Translations under genes and position numbers: made by a program
Notes under the pieces: generated by a model
The model's database searches: none
What the model was told of the DNA's origin: nothing
Seen by the model: only the letters and a program-made list of their open reading frames with translations
Shown: in pieces, positions 13,865 through 20,169 of the stretch
Layout of the letters: each line of letters starts with the position of its first letter
Numbering within the stretch: position 1 is the stretch's first letter
From: JAXHTH01 sp034211115
GTDB taxonomy: Bacteria > Planctomycetota > Phycisphaerae > Phycisphaerales > SM1A02
DNA length: 20,169 bases
Assembly: GCA_034211115.1 (NCBI GenBank)
Contig: JAXHTH010000358.1
Location: 1 to 20,169, forward strand
Reading direction: 5' to 3'

Positions 13865-15337
13865 ATGAACATGTCTTGTAACCGCGGCCACGCGGCCGCA
13901 CTCATCATCGCTGCGATGTTCACCACGGCCGCGACGGCCGGGATCGACTTCGGCCCGCCGCCCGAGGCGATCGAGCCGGAGTTCGTGCCCGACGAGCTGA
14001 TCATCGGCTTCGAGGACGTTCCCGCCGCGCCCCGGACCGCGGCCATCGATGCTCGATTCCCCGAGATCGTCGGCTGGCGCGGGATCAACCACGCGCCGCA
14101 CCCCAAGAGCGATCCGAACGGCATCCATCCGCTCGCGAAGGTGCGGGTGATCACGCTTGCCGAGGGATCCGACGTCCTCGCGCATTGCGAGGTCCTGGAG
14201 AACCTGCCCGGCGTCCGCTACGCGCACCCGAACTACGTGACTTACCCGGCGTTCAACCCCAACGACACGCTGTGGAACCAGCAGTACGGCCCGCAGATCG
14301 TCGAAGCGCCCACCGCGTGGGACACCACCGTGGGCAGCGGGGCGATCCGCATCGCCGTCGCCGATACGGGGATCAACTTCGGCCACGAAGACTTCCAGGA
14401 CGGGATGATCTGGACCAACCCCGGCGAGATCCCCGGCAACGGCGTCGATGATGACGGCAACGGATACGTCGATGATGTCAACGGCTGGGACTGCCTCAAC
14501 GACGACAACAACCCGACCGACACGAACGGACACGGCAGCCACGTCTCCGGCATCCTCGCCGCGCGCATGAACAACGCCAAGGGCATCGCCGGCATGGCCC
14601 AGGTCACGGTCGTCCCGTTGCAGGTGTTCACGCCGGGCGGAACGTGGGAGGCGATCACCGAGGCCGTCTACTACGCCACCGACAACGGCTGCAGTGCCCT
14701 GAACTACAGCGGGGGTGGGTACGGCGGCGATGGCGCCCTCGCCGATGCCGTCCAGTACGCCTGGGATCACGGCATGCCCGTGATCGCCGCCGCGGGCAAC
14801 TACAACAGCTCCACCCCGTTCTACCCCGCCGCGTACACGCCGGTCATCGCCATCTCCGGCACCGACCGCTACGACAACCGATACAGCAGCTCGAACTACG
14901 GCAACTGGATCGACGTGGCCGCACCCGGCGTGGATGTGCTCTCCTGCGGGTCCGACTACTCCACGCAGTATTACGAGCTGACCGGCACCTCGATGTCGAG
15001 CCCGCACGTGTGCGGCCTGGTGGGACTGATGTACTCGATCAACCCGGATCTCACGCCGCAGCAGGTGCGCGACCTGCTCCGCGAGAACGCCGAGGATCTC
15101 GGCAATCCGGGCTTCGACATCTACTTCGGCTACGGACGCATTGACGCGGCGGCCACCATCGCCGCGATCCCCAACGACTGCCCGGGCGATTTCGACGGTG
15201 ACGGGTACGTCAACACCGCCGACCTGCTCTACCTGCTCGCATCGTGGGGCACGGGCGACGGCGACATGGACAACGATGGCGACACCGACACCGCCGACCT
15301 CCTCGCCCTCCTCGCCGCGTGGGGCGAATGCCCGTAA
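13865..15337 (+). CDS. Secreted subtilisin-like serine protease with C-terminal dockerin-like repeats
   Basis: A 490-aa protein. Signal peptide in the first about 26 residues (AAALIIAAMFTTAATAG). A propeptide (about 37-125) with PDELIIGFED and the VRYAHPNYV end follows. The S8 domain has the full triad: Asp167 in RIAVADTGINFGHEDF, His223 in TNGHGSHVSGILA, Ser376 in TGTSMSSPHVCGL, and the oxyanion Asn311 in IAAAGNYN. NGVDDDGNGYVDDVNGWDC (192-210) is an Asp-rich, probably calcium-binding insert common in planctomycete subtilases. The C-terminus has two dockerin-like EF-hand repeats (441-462 and 466-487), each ending LLA-x-WG. It is expected outside the cell or at the surface, degrading proteins, with the repeats as a possible attachment or sorting module. 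ATG 13865 has GGAG 8 bases upstream. It is followed by a purine repeat and a strong terminator. Confidence 0.93.
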   Translation: MNMSCNRGHAAALIIAAMFTTAATAGIDFGPPPEAIEPEFVPDELIIGFEDVPAAPRTAAIDARFPEIVGWRGINHAPHPKSDPNGIHPLAKVRVITLAEGSDVLAHCEVLENLPGVRYAHPNYVTYPAFNPNDTLWNQQYGPQIVEAPTAWDTTVGSGAIRIAVADTGINFGHEDFQDGMIWTNPGEIPGNGVDDDGNGYVDDVNGWDCLNDDNNPTDTNGHGSHVSGILAARMNNAKGIAGMAQVTVVPLQVFTPGGTWEAITEAVYYATDNGCSALNYSGGGYGGDGALADAVQYAWDHGMPVIAAAGNYNSSTPFYPAAYTPVIAISGTDRYDNRYSSSNYGNWIDVAAPGVDVLSCGSDYSTQYYELTGTSMSSPHVCGLVGLMYSINPDLTPQQVRDLLRENAEDLGNPGFDIYFGYGRIDAAATIAAIPNDCPGDFDGDGYVNTADLLYLLASWGTGDGDMDNDGDTDTADLLALLAAWGECP

Positions 15338-15343
15338 CGGAGA

Positions 15344-15392
15344 GCTGAAAGCGGGAAAGCTGAAAGCTGAAAGGCGGAAAGCGCGAAGCTGA
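15344..15392 (+). repeat. Short purine-rich tandem repeat (GCTGAAA/GCGGGAAA units)
   Basis: Seven imperfect units of 7-8 bases (GCTGAAA, GCGGGAAA, GCTGAAA, GCTGAAA, GGCGGAAA, GCGCGAA, GCTGA) begin 6 bases after the subtilase stop and end before the terminator. The + strand is nearly free of pyrimidines except the C and T of GCTG. Not coding. It may come from slippage; any function in the 3' untranslated region is unknown. Confidence 0.7.
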
Positions 15393-15414
15393 TCGCCCAG
15401 AAGCACCCCCAAAG

Positions 15415-15440
15415 CCCCGGGACTCCCGTCCCGGGGTTTT
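15415..15440 (+). terminator. Intrinsic terminator of the subtilase gene
   Basis: Perfect 9-bp stem CCCCGGGAC / GTCCCGGGG (15415-15423 and 15428-15436), loop TCCC, then TTTT. Flanking AAAG pairs with the T-run, so the hairpin can extend and may also work weakly on the other strand. Confidence 0.88.
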
Positions 15441-15514
15441 CTCTCGCGCCGTCCCGACCGCCCGCCTCTCGCACGAAAAACCGCGGCCGGCACTTCCGGT
15501 CGGCCGATTGGCGG

Positions 15515-15526
15515 TTACATTTGTAA
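15515..15526. promoter_or_regulatory. Palindrome TTACATTTGTAA upstream of the FG-GAP gene
   Basis: Arms TTACA and TGTAA with a TT centre lie 32 bases before the GTG start at 15558. The preceding bases CGGTTACAT also occur upstream of the SDR gene (2222-2230) at a similar distance from the start. It could be a repressor site or a shared -10 region. Function unproven. Confidence 0.3.
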
Positions 15527-15557
15527 GAGACTTGGGTTACTTGAAAGGGGGCGTGCC

Positions 15558-17069
15558 GTGATCGGGCATCGCCGGAACCTCTTGCCGGGATTCGCACCGG
15601 GTGTTGTCCTGCTGAGCGGTGTCCTGGCGGGTGTCGTCGGTGTTCAGACGGCGAGGGGACAGTGCGAGGTACAGAAGCTCACGGCACCCGATGGCGGTCC
15701 GAACGATTTTGGGCGATCAGTCGCGATGTCTGGCGATCTGGCCGTGGTTGGTGATCCGGGCGTGGATCCCGACGTCGGCACCGCCTACGTCTTCCGCTAC
15801 GATCCTGCCTCAGCAACCTGGCAAGTCGAGGCCGAGTTGCACTCGCCCGAACCGGACCCCGACGATTCCTATGCGTTCCGGCTCGACGTGAGCGGCAACA
15901 TGATCGTTGTCTGCGCAGAACATGCGTCTGCGCCCGAGTATCTCAGTGGGGCAGCCTACATCTACCGGTTCGATGAAGGCTCATCTCAGTGGATCTACGA
16001 GGGACGATTGACCGCCTCTGACGCAGATCCTTCCGACGAGTTTGGTGAAAGCTGCTCAGTTTCCGGAGACGTAGCCTTGATCGGCGCTGCGCAGGATGAG
16101 AACGAGCATGGCACCTGGGCCTCCGGATCAGCCTACATCTTCCGTTACGACGGGGCGGGGTGGATCGAGGAGGCCAAGCTGAATGATCCCGATCCGGAGG
16201 AGGGCGAGTACTTCGGGGGATCCGTTGCGATTCGCGGACATATCGCGCTTATCAGCGCCCCGGGGAAGGACTCGTGGCACGGCGCAGTGTTTACGTATCG
16301 TTTCAATGACGGTGAATGGGTGCTGGAGTCTCAGCTCGCGCCCTTCGACCACATTGGCTATGTCCAAGCCTTTGGCACATCGATCGCGCTGAGCGATGAC
16401 GGCTCCGTCGCAGCGATCGGTGCTACAAAGGACGATGGACAGGACGGCGCTGTGTACGTCTTCCGCCGTGACGGGCAGAGTTGGCTGCCGGAGGCAAAGC
16501 TGGTGGCCTCGGACCCTGTCGGTGACTTTCCGGAACTGGGCTTCTCCGTCTCGCTCAGTCCTGACGGTCGCATCGTTGCAGCCGGGGCGCCTTCCGATCA
16601 GACACTCGGCTGGGGCGCGGGCGCCGTTCACCTGTTCCGCAGAGATGGGGGTACGTGGCAGGAGATTGCCAAGCTCTTCGCCTCAGGTGGCGGACCAGGC
16701 GACCACTTGGGCATCACTGTTGCTACGGGCCACGATCTCGCCGTGGCTGGTGCCGCCTCAGAACCGGGCTCGGCCCCCGTGTTTATGGGCACGCGAGGCA
16801 TTGACTGCAACGACAACGGTGTTCCTGATGCTTGCGACATCTTCGAGGGTGCGAGTGAGGATCTGAACGCCAACGGCATTCCCGATGAGTGCGAGGCGAT
16901 CGGCGATCTGAACGGCGACGGCCTCGTGAACGTGCGTGATCTGCTCGCTCTGCTTGCAGCATGGGGCGCGTGCGACGACCCGTGCCCCCCGGCGTGCACG
17001 GGCGACACGAACTTCGACTGCACGGTCAACTGGATCGACCTCACCGTGCTGCTCGATCACTGGGACTGA
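15558..17069 (+). CDS. Secreted seven-repeat FG-GAP (beta-propeller-like) protein with dockerin-like C-terminus
   Basis: A 503-aa protein starting at GTG, with AAAGGGGG 6 bases upstream as ribosome binding site. Signal peptide about 1-34 (GVVLLSGVLAGVVGVQTARG). Then seven repeats of about 54 residues, each opening with F/L-G-x-S-V (near 51, 105, 162, 219, 272, 328 and 384), followed by an AV-x-G core and a YVFR or YIFR strand (for example GTAYVFRYD, SAYIFRYDG, GAVYVFRRDG). This is the FG-GAP pattern; seven blades suit a closed propeller. Next come two Asp-rich motifs, DCNDNGVPDACD (416-427) and DLNANGIPDEC (435-445), and two dockerin-like repeats: 449-470 good, 482-503 degenerate (GDTNFDCTVNWIDLTVLL). 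Codons are visibly less GC-biased than in neighbouring genes. Probably cell-surface or extracellular; binding partner unknown. Confidence 0.9.
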   Translation: MIGHRRNLLPGFAPGVVLLSGVLAGVVGVQTARGQCEVQKLTAPDGGPNDFGRSVAMSGDLAVVGDPGVDPDVGTAYVFRYDPASATWQVEAELHSPEPDPDDSYAFRLDVSGNMIVVCAEHASAPEYLSGAAYIYRFDEGSSQWIYEGRLTASDADPSDEFGESCSVSGDVALIGAAQDENEHGTWASGSAYIFRYDGAGWIEEAKLNDPDPEEGEYFGGSVAIRGHIALISAPGKDSWHGAVFTYRFNDGEWVLESQLAPFDHIGYVQAFGTSIALSDDGSVAAIGATKDDGQDGAVYVFRRDGQSWLPEAKLVASDPVGDFPELGFSVSLSPDGRIVAAGAPSDQTLGWGAGAVHLFRRDGGTWQEIAKLFASGGGPGDHLGITVATGHDLAVAGAASEPGSAPVFMGTRGIDCNDNGVPDACDIFEGASEDLNANGIPDECEAIGDLNGDGLVNVRDLLALLAAWGACDDPCPPACTGDTNFDCTVNWIDLTVLLDHWD

Positions 17070-17072
17070 CCC

Positions 17073-17280
17073 CAGTAAGCCGGGTGCCACCGCCAGCGAC
17101 CCGTTCCGGGGGCGGGAGTCGGCGGTGCGGTCTGCGCATCGGGCGCGGGAGGACACAAAAGTCAGCGCGGCGGGTACCGGCGGCATAACACGCGGCCACT
17201 GGCGGCGGCTTTACACGCCGATACGCGCGCGGCGTGGCGGCCGCAGGCGACCCGCTCGCGAGGACGCGGCGGCTCGCTTG
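17073..17280 (+). repeat. Palindromic intergenic repeat, copy C (about 208 bp)
   Basis: It starts 3 bases after the FG-GAP stop. The left outer arm is cut down to CAGTAAGCCG. The inner block GGGTGCCACCGCCAGCGACC (17082-17101) leads into GGGAGTCGGCGGTGCG, as in copy A. The inverted inner partner is replaced by a diverged GC-rich stretch. The right arm GACCCGCTCGCGAGGACGCG... (17249-17278) differs from copies A and B at one base. With copy D it fills the 300-base convergent gap at 17070-17369, which has no gene. Confidence 0.75.
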
Positions 17281-17327
17281 CAGCCCCTGATGACATGATG
17301 CCACGATGCTATGATGGCTGCACGGCA

Positions 17328-17365
17328 GCACGGCCGACTCCCTTCGGTCGCTGGCCGTGGCACCC
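17328..17365 (-). repeat. Palindromic intergenic repeat, fragment D (inner block only, reverse orientation)
   Basis: Read on the minus strand, this 38-base block starts GGGTGCCACGGCCAGCGACC and matches the inner block of copy B (4421-4458) at 35 of 38 positions. Two of the three differences are a compensating C-G to G-C swap in the hairpin stem. On the minus strand it begins 4 bases after the stop of the lipoprotein gene at 17370. Confidence 0.75.
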
Positions 17366-17369
17366 GTGC

Positions 17370-18041
17370 TTATGAATCGGCGGCGGAGGACACCGGCCGC
17401 GCGACGAAGCGGCTGCGCCCGAGGGCGTTCGTCACCACCTGGCTGATCGCGCGGTGCAGCTTGCGCACGAGCTGCGGATCGTGAATCGCCGTGAAGTTCC
17501 CCGTCATCCGCGCCGGCGTGAGCGGGTCGGCGAAGCCGTCGGTGGATTCCAGCAGTCGGATGGTCGCATCACGGAGGGAGATGCGCATCCTGTCCTGTCC
17601 GGGCCGGCCGCGGGGCAGGGCGAAGCCCGCACCGCCGTATACGCCCAGCTCGCCGTCGACCATGATCACGTGGCGGATGCTCGCGTTCGTGGCGGAGGAG
17701 TCCATCGGCGTGGACCCGGCCTTGGGGCGCCAGAGCAGCTCGATGTGCATCACCTGCCCCTCGGTGATGTCGCCCTCGAGCAGATCCTCCACCGGAACTT
17801 CCGAGAGGAAGAAGGAGACCGTGTCATCATCATCGCGCGCGTACACGACCGAGACGTACTGCGCATTGAGCACGACCGGATCATCATTCAGCGACTCGGC
17901 GCGCAGACTGCCCGTGGCCTTCGCGCCGCCGGTGCAGCCGGCGAGACAGAACGTCAGCATCAGCACCGACGAGATGAAGAGTGCGCGCACAAGTCGGGGC
18001 CCGGCGGAGCGGACGTCGCGTTGGCCTCGGCTCCTGCGCAT
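17370..18041 (-). CDS. Hypothetical lipoprotein
   Basis: A 223-aa protein with a basic N-terminus, a hydrophobic stretch LFISSVLMLTFCLAGC, and Cys36 in the lipobox LAGC, so it is likely lipid-anchored after cleavage. The mature part has beta-strand-like segments (NAQYVSVVYARDDDDTVSFF and GQVMHIELLWRPKAG), a central RHVIMVDGELGVYGGAGFAL and a final helical part RKLHRAISQVVTNALG. I do not recognise a family. The central lines look like a module that measures or presents a value (VDGELGVYGG), but no function can be claimed. The gene starts 20 bases after the amidohydrolase stop on the same strand, so the two form an operon. Asp after the lipobox Cys, which would keep it in the inner membrane in some diderms, is absent (Cys-Thr-Gly-Gly). 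Confidence 0.75.
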   Translation of the reverse strand: MRRSRGQRDVRSAGPRLVRALFISSVLMLTFCLAGCTGGAKATGSLRAESLNDDPVVLNAQYVSVVYARDDDDTVSFFLSEVPVEDLLEGDITEGQVMHIELLWRPKAGSTPMDSSATNASIRHVIMVDGELGVYGGAGFALPRGRPGQDRMRISLRDATIRLLESTDGFADPLTPARMTGNFTAIHDPQLVRKLHRAISQVVTNALGRSRFVARPVSSAADS

Positions 18042-18061
18042 CGTGTTCCCGTTCGGTTTGC

Positions 18062-19024
18062 CTATTCATCGTCCGCCGGCGGGGCGGGTGCAGCCGGGGC
18101 GCGGGGGATCGACTCGCCGGCCCCCTCGATCTCCGTCTCGACCTCGCGCTGCGCCGCATCGGCCAGCCGGGCGCTGAAGACCGGCTCGATGCCCAGACAG
18201 GCGATCGCATCGCGCTCGACGATCCCGCGAATGTGGGCGCGGGGGACGGCGGGCAGTTGCGTGCCGTGGCTGAAGCCGTTGACGCGGTAGAGCGACTCGA
18301 TCGCTCGCGCCGGCATCTCGTGCGGGAAGCCCGAGCCGAACAGCAGCCGATCCATCACGGAGAAGCTCAGCGCGTTGAGCAGTGCGTGATAGAGTTGCCA
18401 GGGACGGGAGGCGACGAAGGAGATGTCCGCCCACATGTTTTGATGCTTGCCCAGCAGCGTCAGCGTCTCGTCGATCCACGGATGGCCGAGCTGGCTGATC
18501 ACGATGGGCAGATCGGGGAACGCGCGGGCGACCTCGTCCCAGTGCACCGGCCGGGCGAACTCGAGTTCCGAAGAGGCCGTCAGCGGCGTGTTCAGCGTCA
18601 CGAACAGCGGCATCGACGTTTCCAGGCAGCGCTCGTAGATGCGCATCGCCGCGGAGTGGGCGGGATGGAATCCCTGGCAGGCGGGGGAGACGGCGATGGC
18701 GCACAGCCCCAGGTCGATGGCGGCGTCGAACTCGTCCATCGCGTCCGGGCTGAGAGGATCGATGCCCGCGGCGCCGATCCGCCGGCGCGGATCCTTGGCC
18801 ACGAAGTCGGCGATGTACTCGTTGGGAATGTGCGCCTCGAGGCGATCGGAACGGAAGCCGATGACCAGCGCTCCGTCCACGCAGCTCATGGCCCGCTCGT
18901 GGGCGGGGGGGCTGGCATCGAGCTGGCCCCAGTGCTGAAGCCGATCGGCCCGCAGCCGGGCGGCGACCTCACCGCCAAGCTGATCGACGCTCATCCAGAC
19001 ATGGGTGTGAAGATCGATGATCAT
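18062..19024 (-). CDS. Amidohydrolase-2-fold (ACMSD-like) protein with incomplete metal site
   Basis: A 320-aa protein. IIDLHTHVWM (2-11) is the HxH strand-1 motif of metal-dependent TIM-barrel hydrolases (His6, His8). ISQLGHPWIDE (176-186) supplies the later conserved His181. Two usual ligands are missing: the strand-5 His is replaced in PLFVTLNTPLT (139-149), and the final Asp of F-GSD-(F/Y)-P is Gly232 in LLFGSGFPHEMP. Family members hydrolyse or decarboxylate small cyclic or carboxylated compounds; with these changes catalysis may be altered or lost. AIAVSPACQGFHP matches the strand-4 region. The C-terminal 30 residues are Glu/Ala/Pro-rich and disordered. No signal peptide, so cytoplasmic. 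GAGGCAG lies before the ATG, and a good -10 (TACAAT) sits 39 bases upstream. It is first in a two-gene operon with the lipoprotein. Confidence 0.8.
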   Translation of the reverse strand: MIIDLHTHVWMSVDQLGGEVAARLRADRLQHWGQLDASPPAHERAMSCVDGALVIGFRSDRLEAHIPNEYIADFVAKDPRRRIGAAGIDPLSPDAMDEFDAAIDLGLCAIAVSPACQGFHPAHSAAMRIYERCLETSMPLFVTLNTPLTASSELEFARPVHWDEVARAFPDLPIVISQLGHPWIDETLTLLGKHQNMWADISFVASRPWQLYHALLNALSFSVMDRLLFGSGFPHEMPARAIESLYRVNGFSHGTQLPAVPRAHIRGIVERDAIACLGIEPVFSARLADAAQREVETEIEGAGESIPRAPAAPAPPADDE

Positions 19025-19062
19025 AAATCGCTGCCTCGGGCACTTCGGCCGGAAAGGGCGTC

Positions 19063-19090
19063 ATTGTAGACATCGCGGCGGGGGACACAA
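19063..19090 (-). promoter_or_regulatory. Putative promoter of the amidohydrolase-lipoprotein operon
   Basis: Minus strand: TTGTGT (19090-19085), spacer of 16, TACAAT (19068-19063, five of six to TATAAT) followed by G. A transcript would carry a leader of about 30 bases before the ATG at 19024. Confidence 0.5.
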
Positions 19091-19223
19091 GCGCCCGGCC
19101 CCCGGAATGGGCAAAGCCATTGATGCCCAAGAGCTTGGTGGTCAATCCTCCCGTCACGCGAGATCTTGTATCAGATCGCCATGCCCCGGCCCTGACGCGA
19201 GGCGGGCCGGTGCTCCCGCCGCG

Positions 19224-19238
19224 GGGCGGCAGCCGCCC
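19224..19238 (-). terminator. Short hairpin at the M48 stop codon
   Basis: GGGCGG / CCGCCC with a 3-base loop overlaps the last base of the stop codon and lies within a longer GC-rich stretch. No T-run follows on the minus strand, so intrinsic termination is doubtful. Confidence 0.2.
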
Positions 19239-20062
19239 TAGCGCCCGCCCTGGAGGTACGGCGCCGCCTCGCGGTCGAAGCGGCCCGGGTGTTTCCTGTA
19301 CTCCGGATTGTCCTGCGTGTAGGCGTAGCGGTCCGTCAACAGGCTCTGCATGTCTCGGATTCGTGATTCGGGATAGGGGTGGGTGGAGAGGAACTCGGGG
19401 GGGCGACCTTCGCCGCTCGCCGACTCGAGCACCTCCAGCACCTCGATCATGCCGCGGGGGTTGTAGCCGGCCGCGGTCATGTACTTCACCCCCTGGCGGT
19501 CGGCTTCGTTCTCATCGCGGCGGCTGTAGCGGAGCATGATGGTGCTCGCGGCGACATCGGCGCCGAGCACGACCAGCTCCGATTCCGTCGATTCATCGAT
19601 GATGCCCACCAGCCCCTGTGTGATGAACGTCTGGCTGAGCCGTTCGTTGACGTGCCGGGCGGTGACGTGGCCGATCTCGTGCCCCAGCACGCCGGCCACC
19701 TGCGCTTCGTTGTCGAACCGTTCCAGCAGGCCTCGGGTGATGAAGATCTTCCCGCCGGGGAGGGCGAAGGCGTTGACGACCTCCGAATCGAGCACGAAGA
19801 ACTCCCAGTTCAGGCCGCGGTAGTCCGGCTCGACGTGGCGGGCGAGCGTCCGGCCCACGCCGTCCACATACGCGCGCAGCGGCTGTGAATCGACTTCCCC
19901 CCCGAACTCGGCGATCACCTGCGGCGCCGCTCCCTCGCCCATCGCGTTCACTTCCGCGGCGCTGAACAGCAGAAGCTGGCTGCGCCCGGTCGACGGGTTG
20001 GTCGCGCAACCCGCGAGGAGGCCGATCAGAAGGAAGACGGTCAGGAGGCGGGCGGGTCGCAT
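19238..20062 (-). CDS. M48-family zinc metalloprotease lipoprotein
   Basis: A 274-aa protein with N-terminal lipoprotein signal LLTVFLLIGLLAGC (Cys19). The catalytic motif is HEIGH (128-132). The third zinc ligand lies in RRDENEADRQG (181-191), where Glu184 and Asp188 form ExxxD, and FALPGGKIFITRGLL (99-113) is the conserved strand and loop before the helix. STHPYPESRIRDM (226-238) is the typical STHP segment of periplasmic M48 proteases of the BepA/LoiP/YcaL type. These degrade or sort misfolded envelope proteins, often outer-membrane ones. Size fits a minimal M48C domain without TPR repeats, unlike BepA. A ribosome binding site GGGAG lies about 8 bases before the ATG. It is transcribed alone; the amidohydrolase follows 213 bases downstream with its own promoter. 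Confidence 0.93.
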   Translation of the reverse strand: MRPARLLTVFLLIGLLAGCATNPSTGRSQLLLFSAAEVNAMGEGAAPQVIAEFGGEVDSQPLRAYVDGVGRTLARHVEPDYRGLNWEFFVLDSEVVNAFALPGGKIFITRGLLERFDNEAQVAGVLGHEIGHVTARHVNERLSQTFITQGLVGIIDESTESELVVLGADVAASTIMLRYSRRDENEADRQGVKYMTAAGYNPRGMIEVLEVLESASGEGRPPEFLSTHPYPESRIRDMQSLLTDRYAYTQDNPEYRKHPGRFDREAAPYLQGGR

Positions 20063-20108
20063 AGTCTGATCTCCCGGGCAGGAAGGGGCGCGGTCAGGGG
20101 ACGGGAAG

Positions 20109-20132
20109 CAACGGGCCTATCATCGCCCGTTG
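20109..20132. promoter_or_regulatory. Perfect 8-bp inverted repeat upstream of the M48 gene
   Basis: CAACGGGC and GCCCGTTG are separated by eight bases (CTATCATC), 47-70 bases upstream of the M48 ATG at 20062. Arm length and spacing suit a dimeric regulator such as an envelope-stress repressor or activator, or a hairpin in the leader. The rest of 20063-20169 shows no gene. Confidence 0.35.
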
Positions 20133-20169
20133 ATGACACGTCGGCCAGAATCATCTTCCCAACCCGCCT

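Noticed and set aside
13865..15337. Subtilase as the mycosin protease of the type VII-like operon
   Set aside because: It lies more than 4 kb away on the other strand, has no C-terminal membrane anchor, and has dockerin-like repeats typical of secreted planctomycete proteases.
13805..15493. 562-codon frame on the minus strand opposite the subtilase
   Set aside because: Val/Gly/Arg-rich shadow in high-GC DNA. The + strand carries a complete catalytic triad, a signal peptide and a terminator.
17281..17320. CATGATGC-like short repeats between repeat copies C and D, considered as a CRISPR or operator array
   Set aside because: Units are only 6-8 bases, irregular and three in number, with no spacers.
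19025..19237. Possible tRNA or small RNA between the amidohydrolase and M48 genes
   Set aside because: No T-arm (GTTCGA-type) sequence, no acceptor stem and no CCA; only a promoter and a GC-rich hairpin can be supported.

Overview
The window is high-GC bacterial DNA (roughly two thirds G+C by eye) and most likely comes from a planctomycete of the Phycisphaerae type. Three things point there. Two secreted proteins end in dockerin-like repeats of the form GD(F/L)(D/N)GDG-x-VN-xx-DLL-x-LLA-x-WG. A small membrane protein ends in the CPSCGYDLRG...CPECG zinc ribbon that is very common in that group. Many stand-alone lipoproteins and secreted proteins are present. The lineage is inferred from protein style, not from a marker gene; L21 is the only ribosomal gene present.

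Layout. 1-489 (+) is the 3' end of an RND efflux pump. 703-2055 (-) is an MFS-fold transporter resembling NTP/NDP antiporters, divergent from a Tat-exported SDR-type oxidoreductase (2276-3523, +). At 3524-4602 a small zinc-ribbon membrane protein and a 34-codon remnant lie between two copies of a palindromic intergenic repeat. 4603-9716 (-) is a four-gene operon: a WXG100 protein, a 195-aa helical protein, a 71-aa WXG-like protein and a 1305-aa membrane-anchored FtsK/SpoIIIE-type ATPase. Next, on the + strand, come an MFS transporter (9945-11192), a PLP aminotransferase (11224-12399), a QueC-like protein that lacks the PP-loop (12463-13164), and rplU with its own promoter and terminator (13254-13577). 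Two secreted proteins follow: a subtilase with dockerin-like repeats (13865-15337) and a seven-repeat FG-GAP protein (15558-17069). A third full repeat and a fragment fill the convergent gap at 17073-17365. The minus strand then carries a lipoprotein and an amidohydrolase-fold protein (one operon, 17370-19024) and an M48 metalloprotease lipoprotein (19238-20062).

The most interesting unit is the WXG100/FtsK operon. It looks like a minimal type VII secretion-like module in a diderm-type bacterium. It has substrate-like small helical hairpins and an EccC/EssC-like motor with three ATPase-like modules, only the middle one with intact Walker motifs. None of the usual EccB/D/E, EssA/B or mycosin partners is in the window. 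The second notable signal is the nested-palindrome repeat family that starts a few bases after stop codons, with compensatory changes in its stems. Smaller points are the degenerate active sites of the QueC-like and amidohydrolase-like proteins, and a recurring -10-like TAnnnTG hexamer upstream of several genes.
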